DNA of 64,000 nt from Cytobacillus oceanisediminis 2691 (GTDB lineage Bacteria > Bacillota > Bacilli > Bacillales > Cytobacillaceae). This document shows, piece after piece, positions 62,666 to 64,000 of this stretch. The translations under genes and the position numbers were made by a program. The stretch's first letter is position 1; every line of letters starts with the position of its first letter. The DNA lies in the NCBI RefSeq assembly GCF_007678455.1, contig NZ_VEEP01000006.1, positions 62,001 to 126,000 of the forward strand, read 5' to 3'. The notes beneath the pieces are model-generated. The model made no database searches. It was given only the letters and a program-made list of their open reading frames with translations, and was not told the DNA's origin.

Positions 62666-64000
62666 TTATTCAGCTTTGCCGCAGCAGTTCTTGTATTTCT
62701 TGCCGCTGCCGCAAATACATGGATCATTACGGCCTACATCCATTGTTTTGACGACTGGCTTCTTCTTCACTTTTCCGCCTTCGTCTTCCTTTGGATTCAC
62801 CGCCTGGCCTTTTGCTACTTCCTGGCGCTCAAGGTTGCTGCGGATTTCAGCCTTCATGATGTATTTCGCAACATCGTCTTCGATGGAAAGAACCATGCTC
62901 TCGAACATTGCGAAACCTTCATGCTGGTATTCACGCAGTGGATCGATCTGACCGTACGCACGAAGGTGGATGCCCTGGCGCAGCTGGTCCATCTGGTCGA
63001 TATGGTCCATCCACTTCGAGTCAACGGAACGAAGCACGATGACTTTTTCAAACTCACGCATCTGTTCGTCAGTCAACATTTCTTCTTTTTCATCATAGCG
63101 CTCTTTCACCTTCGCCATGATCGCTTCAATGATTTCATCCTGCTCTTTGCCGCGAAGGTCTTCAACAGTGATGTCACCTTCATGAAGCAGGCTGCCGTTC
63201 ACGTAATCGATGATGCTGTTCAGATCCCATCTTTCCATATCTTCGCCTGCTGGCGTATGGGCGGAAACATTGCGTTCCAATGAAGATCTGATCATATTTT
63301 CAACGATGCTGCGAAGGTTTTCAGATTCAAGAACCTCGTCACGCTGCTTGTAGATGATCTCACGCTGCTGGCGAAGAACATCATCGTACTGAAGCAATTG
63401 CTTACGGGCGTCGAAGTTGTTGCCCTCAACACGTTTTTGCGCAGATTCAACGGCTCTTGAAACCATCTTGCTCTGGATTGGCTGGGTATCATCCATGCCA
63501 AGGCGTTCCATCATCGTTTTCATATTGTCAGAACCGAAACGGCGCATCAGTTCATCTTCCATTGAAAGGTAGAACTGCGTGACACCAGGGTCTCCCTGAC
63601 GTCCGGAACGTCCGCGGAGCTGGTTATCGATACGACGGCTCTCATGTCGCTCAGTACCAATAACAGCAAGGCCGCCAAGCTCTTTAACGCCTTCACCAAG
63701 CTTGATGTCCGTACCACGGCCCGCCATGTTTGTGGCAATCGTAACCGAACCCTGATGACCGGCCTCAGCGATGATTTCCGCTTCACGCTCATGGTTTTTC
63801 GCGTTCAGGACATTATGCTTGATGCCTTTTTTCGATAAAAACGCAGAAATGATTTCAGACGTTTCAATAGCAACTGTACCAACAAGAACAGGTTGTCCCG
63901 CCTGGTGGCGCTCAGCGATGTCATCAGCAACTGCCTTGAACTTCCCTTGCATCGATGCGTAAATCAAATCCGGACGGTCGTCACGGGCAATCGGACGGTT
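62666..64000 (-). CDS. secA: Preprotein translocase ATPase SecA, N-terminal part outside the window
   Basis: About 444 residues of the C-terminal half, open to the window edge. Visible are the second nucleotide-binding fold ([54 protein letters not shown]), the helical scaffold and wing regions, and the C-terminal zinc tail [18 protein letters not shown] that contacts SecB or ribosomes. SecA drives export through SecYEG. Secreted products in this window (both subtilases, the M23 hydrolase, the deacetylase) depend on it. Confidence 0.98.
   Translation of the reverse strand, partial: NRPIARDDRPDLIYASMQGKFKAVADDIAERHQAGQPVLVGTVAIETSEIISAFLSKKGIKHNVLNAKNHEREAEIIAEAGHQGSVTIATNMAGRGTDIKLGEGVKELGGLAVIGTERHESRRIDNQLRGRSGRQGDPGVTQFYLSMEDELMRRFGSDNMKTMMERLGMDDTQPIQSKMVSRAVESAQKRVEGNNFDARKQLLQYDDVLRQQREIIYKQRDEVLESENLRSIVENMIRSSLERNVSAHTPAGEDMERWDLNSIIDYVNGSLLHEGDITVEDLRGKEQDEIIEAIMAKVKERYDEKEEMLTDEQMREFEKVIVLRSVDSKWMDHIDQMDQLRQGIHLRAYGQIDPLREYQHEGFAMFESMVLSIEDDVAKYIMKAEIRSNLERQEVAKGQAVNPKEDEGGKVKKKPVVKTMDVGRNDPCICGSGKKYKNCCGKAE

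Overview
The window is chromosomal DNA from a spore-forming, low-to-medium-GC Firmicute of the family Bacillaceae. The evidence is gene order. lgt/hprK/nagAB-nagR, the yvl envelope-stress cluster, csbA-uvrB-uvrA, minJ-ctpB-ftsX-ftsE-cccB-yvjA and prfB-secA match a stretch of the Bacillus subtilis chromosome, but here they are interrupted by accessory blocks. Strong AGGAGG ribosome sites, frequent TTG/GTG starts and many U-tailed hairpin terminators fit this. No tRNA, rRNA, transposase or CRISPR array was seen.

Layout: 1-4.8 kb holds carbon regulation and amino-sugar use (lgt partial, hprK, nagA-nagB-nagR with two NagR operator half-site pairs). 5-9.4 kb holds a small DUF2164 gene, a CwlC-type amidase, the yvl operon behind a consensus SigW promoter, and a secreted polysaccharide deacetylase behind another ECF-type promoter. 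9.4-14.8 kb is uvrA, uvrB (LexA box) and csbA. 15-31 kb is accessory: an EAL-HDOD protein, an HTH protein, a GNAT gene broken by an in-frame stop, a HAD phosphatase, two paralogous subtilases (one with SLH anchors), a NarL-type two-component system, an orphan ABC permease pair, two small membrane proteins and a MATE pump. 30-41.4 kb is rich in metal and redox functions: a YtkA/FixH-like protein, a CotF/ferritin-like helical protein, a Met-rich multicopper oxidase, a heme-type membrane protein, a feoA/feoB locus with FeoB split into two genes behind a possible MntR site, a small siroheme reductase, a beta-propeller lipoprotein, and a PadR-FetA-FetB-ChrA operon. 41.6-48.4 kb holds isoaspartyl dipeptidase, a T-box-controlled sodium:amino-acid symporter and a gerABC-type germination operon. 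48.5-56.3 kb is the conserved division/envelope block (minJ, ctpB, M23 hydrolase, ftsX, ftsE, cccB, yitT family). 56.4-61.4 kb has a four-part CoA-disulfide reductase/rhodanese/TusA/DsrE fusion and a NERD-nuclease-like gene set among repeats. 61.4-64 kb is prfB, with its autoregulatory frameshift, and the 3' part of secA.

The most unusual signal is a set of four intergenic arrays with an exact or nearly exact 21-bp period (41.5, 49.8, 59.4 and 61.3 kb). Each has its own core word (TATCGACCA, TCTCTACGGA, or GTGCAATTA twice), and each sits directly beside a Rho-independent terminator. Two arrays with the same core bracket the NERD gene, which is itself preceded by four tandem copies of a ~134-bp sequence. 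I know of no named element that matches these arrays.
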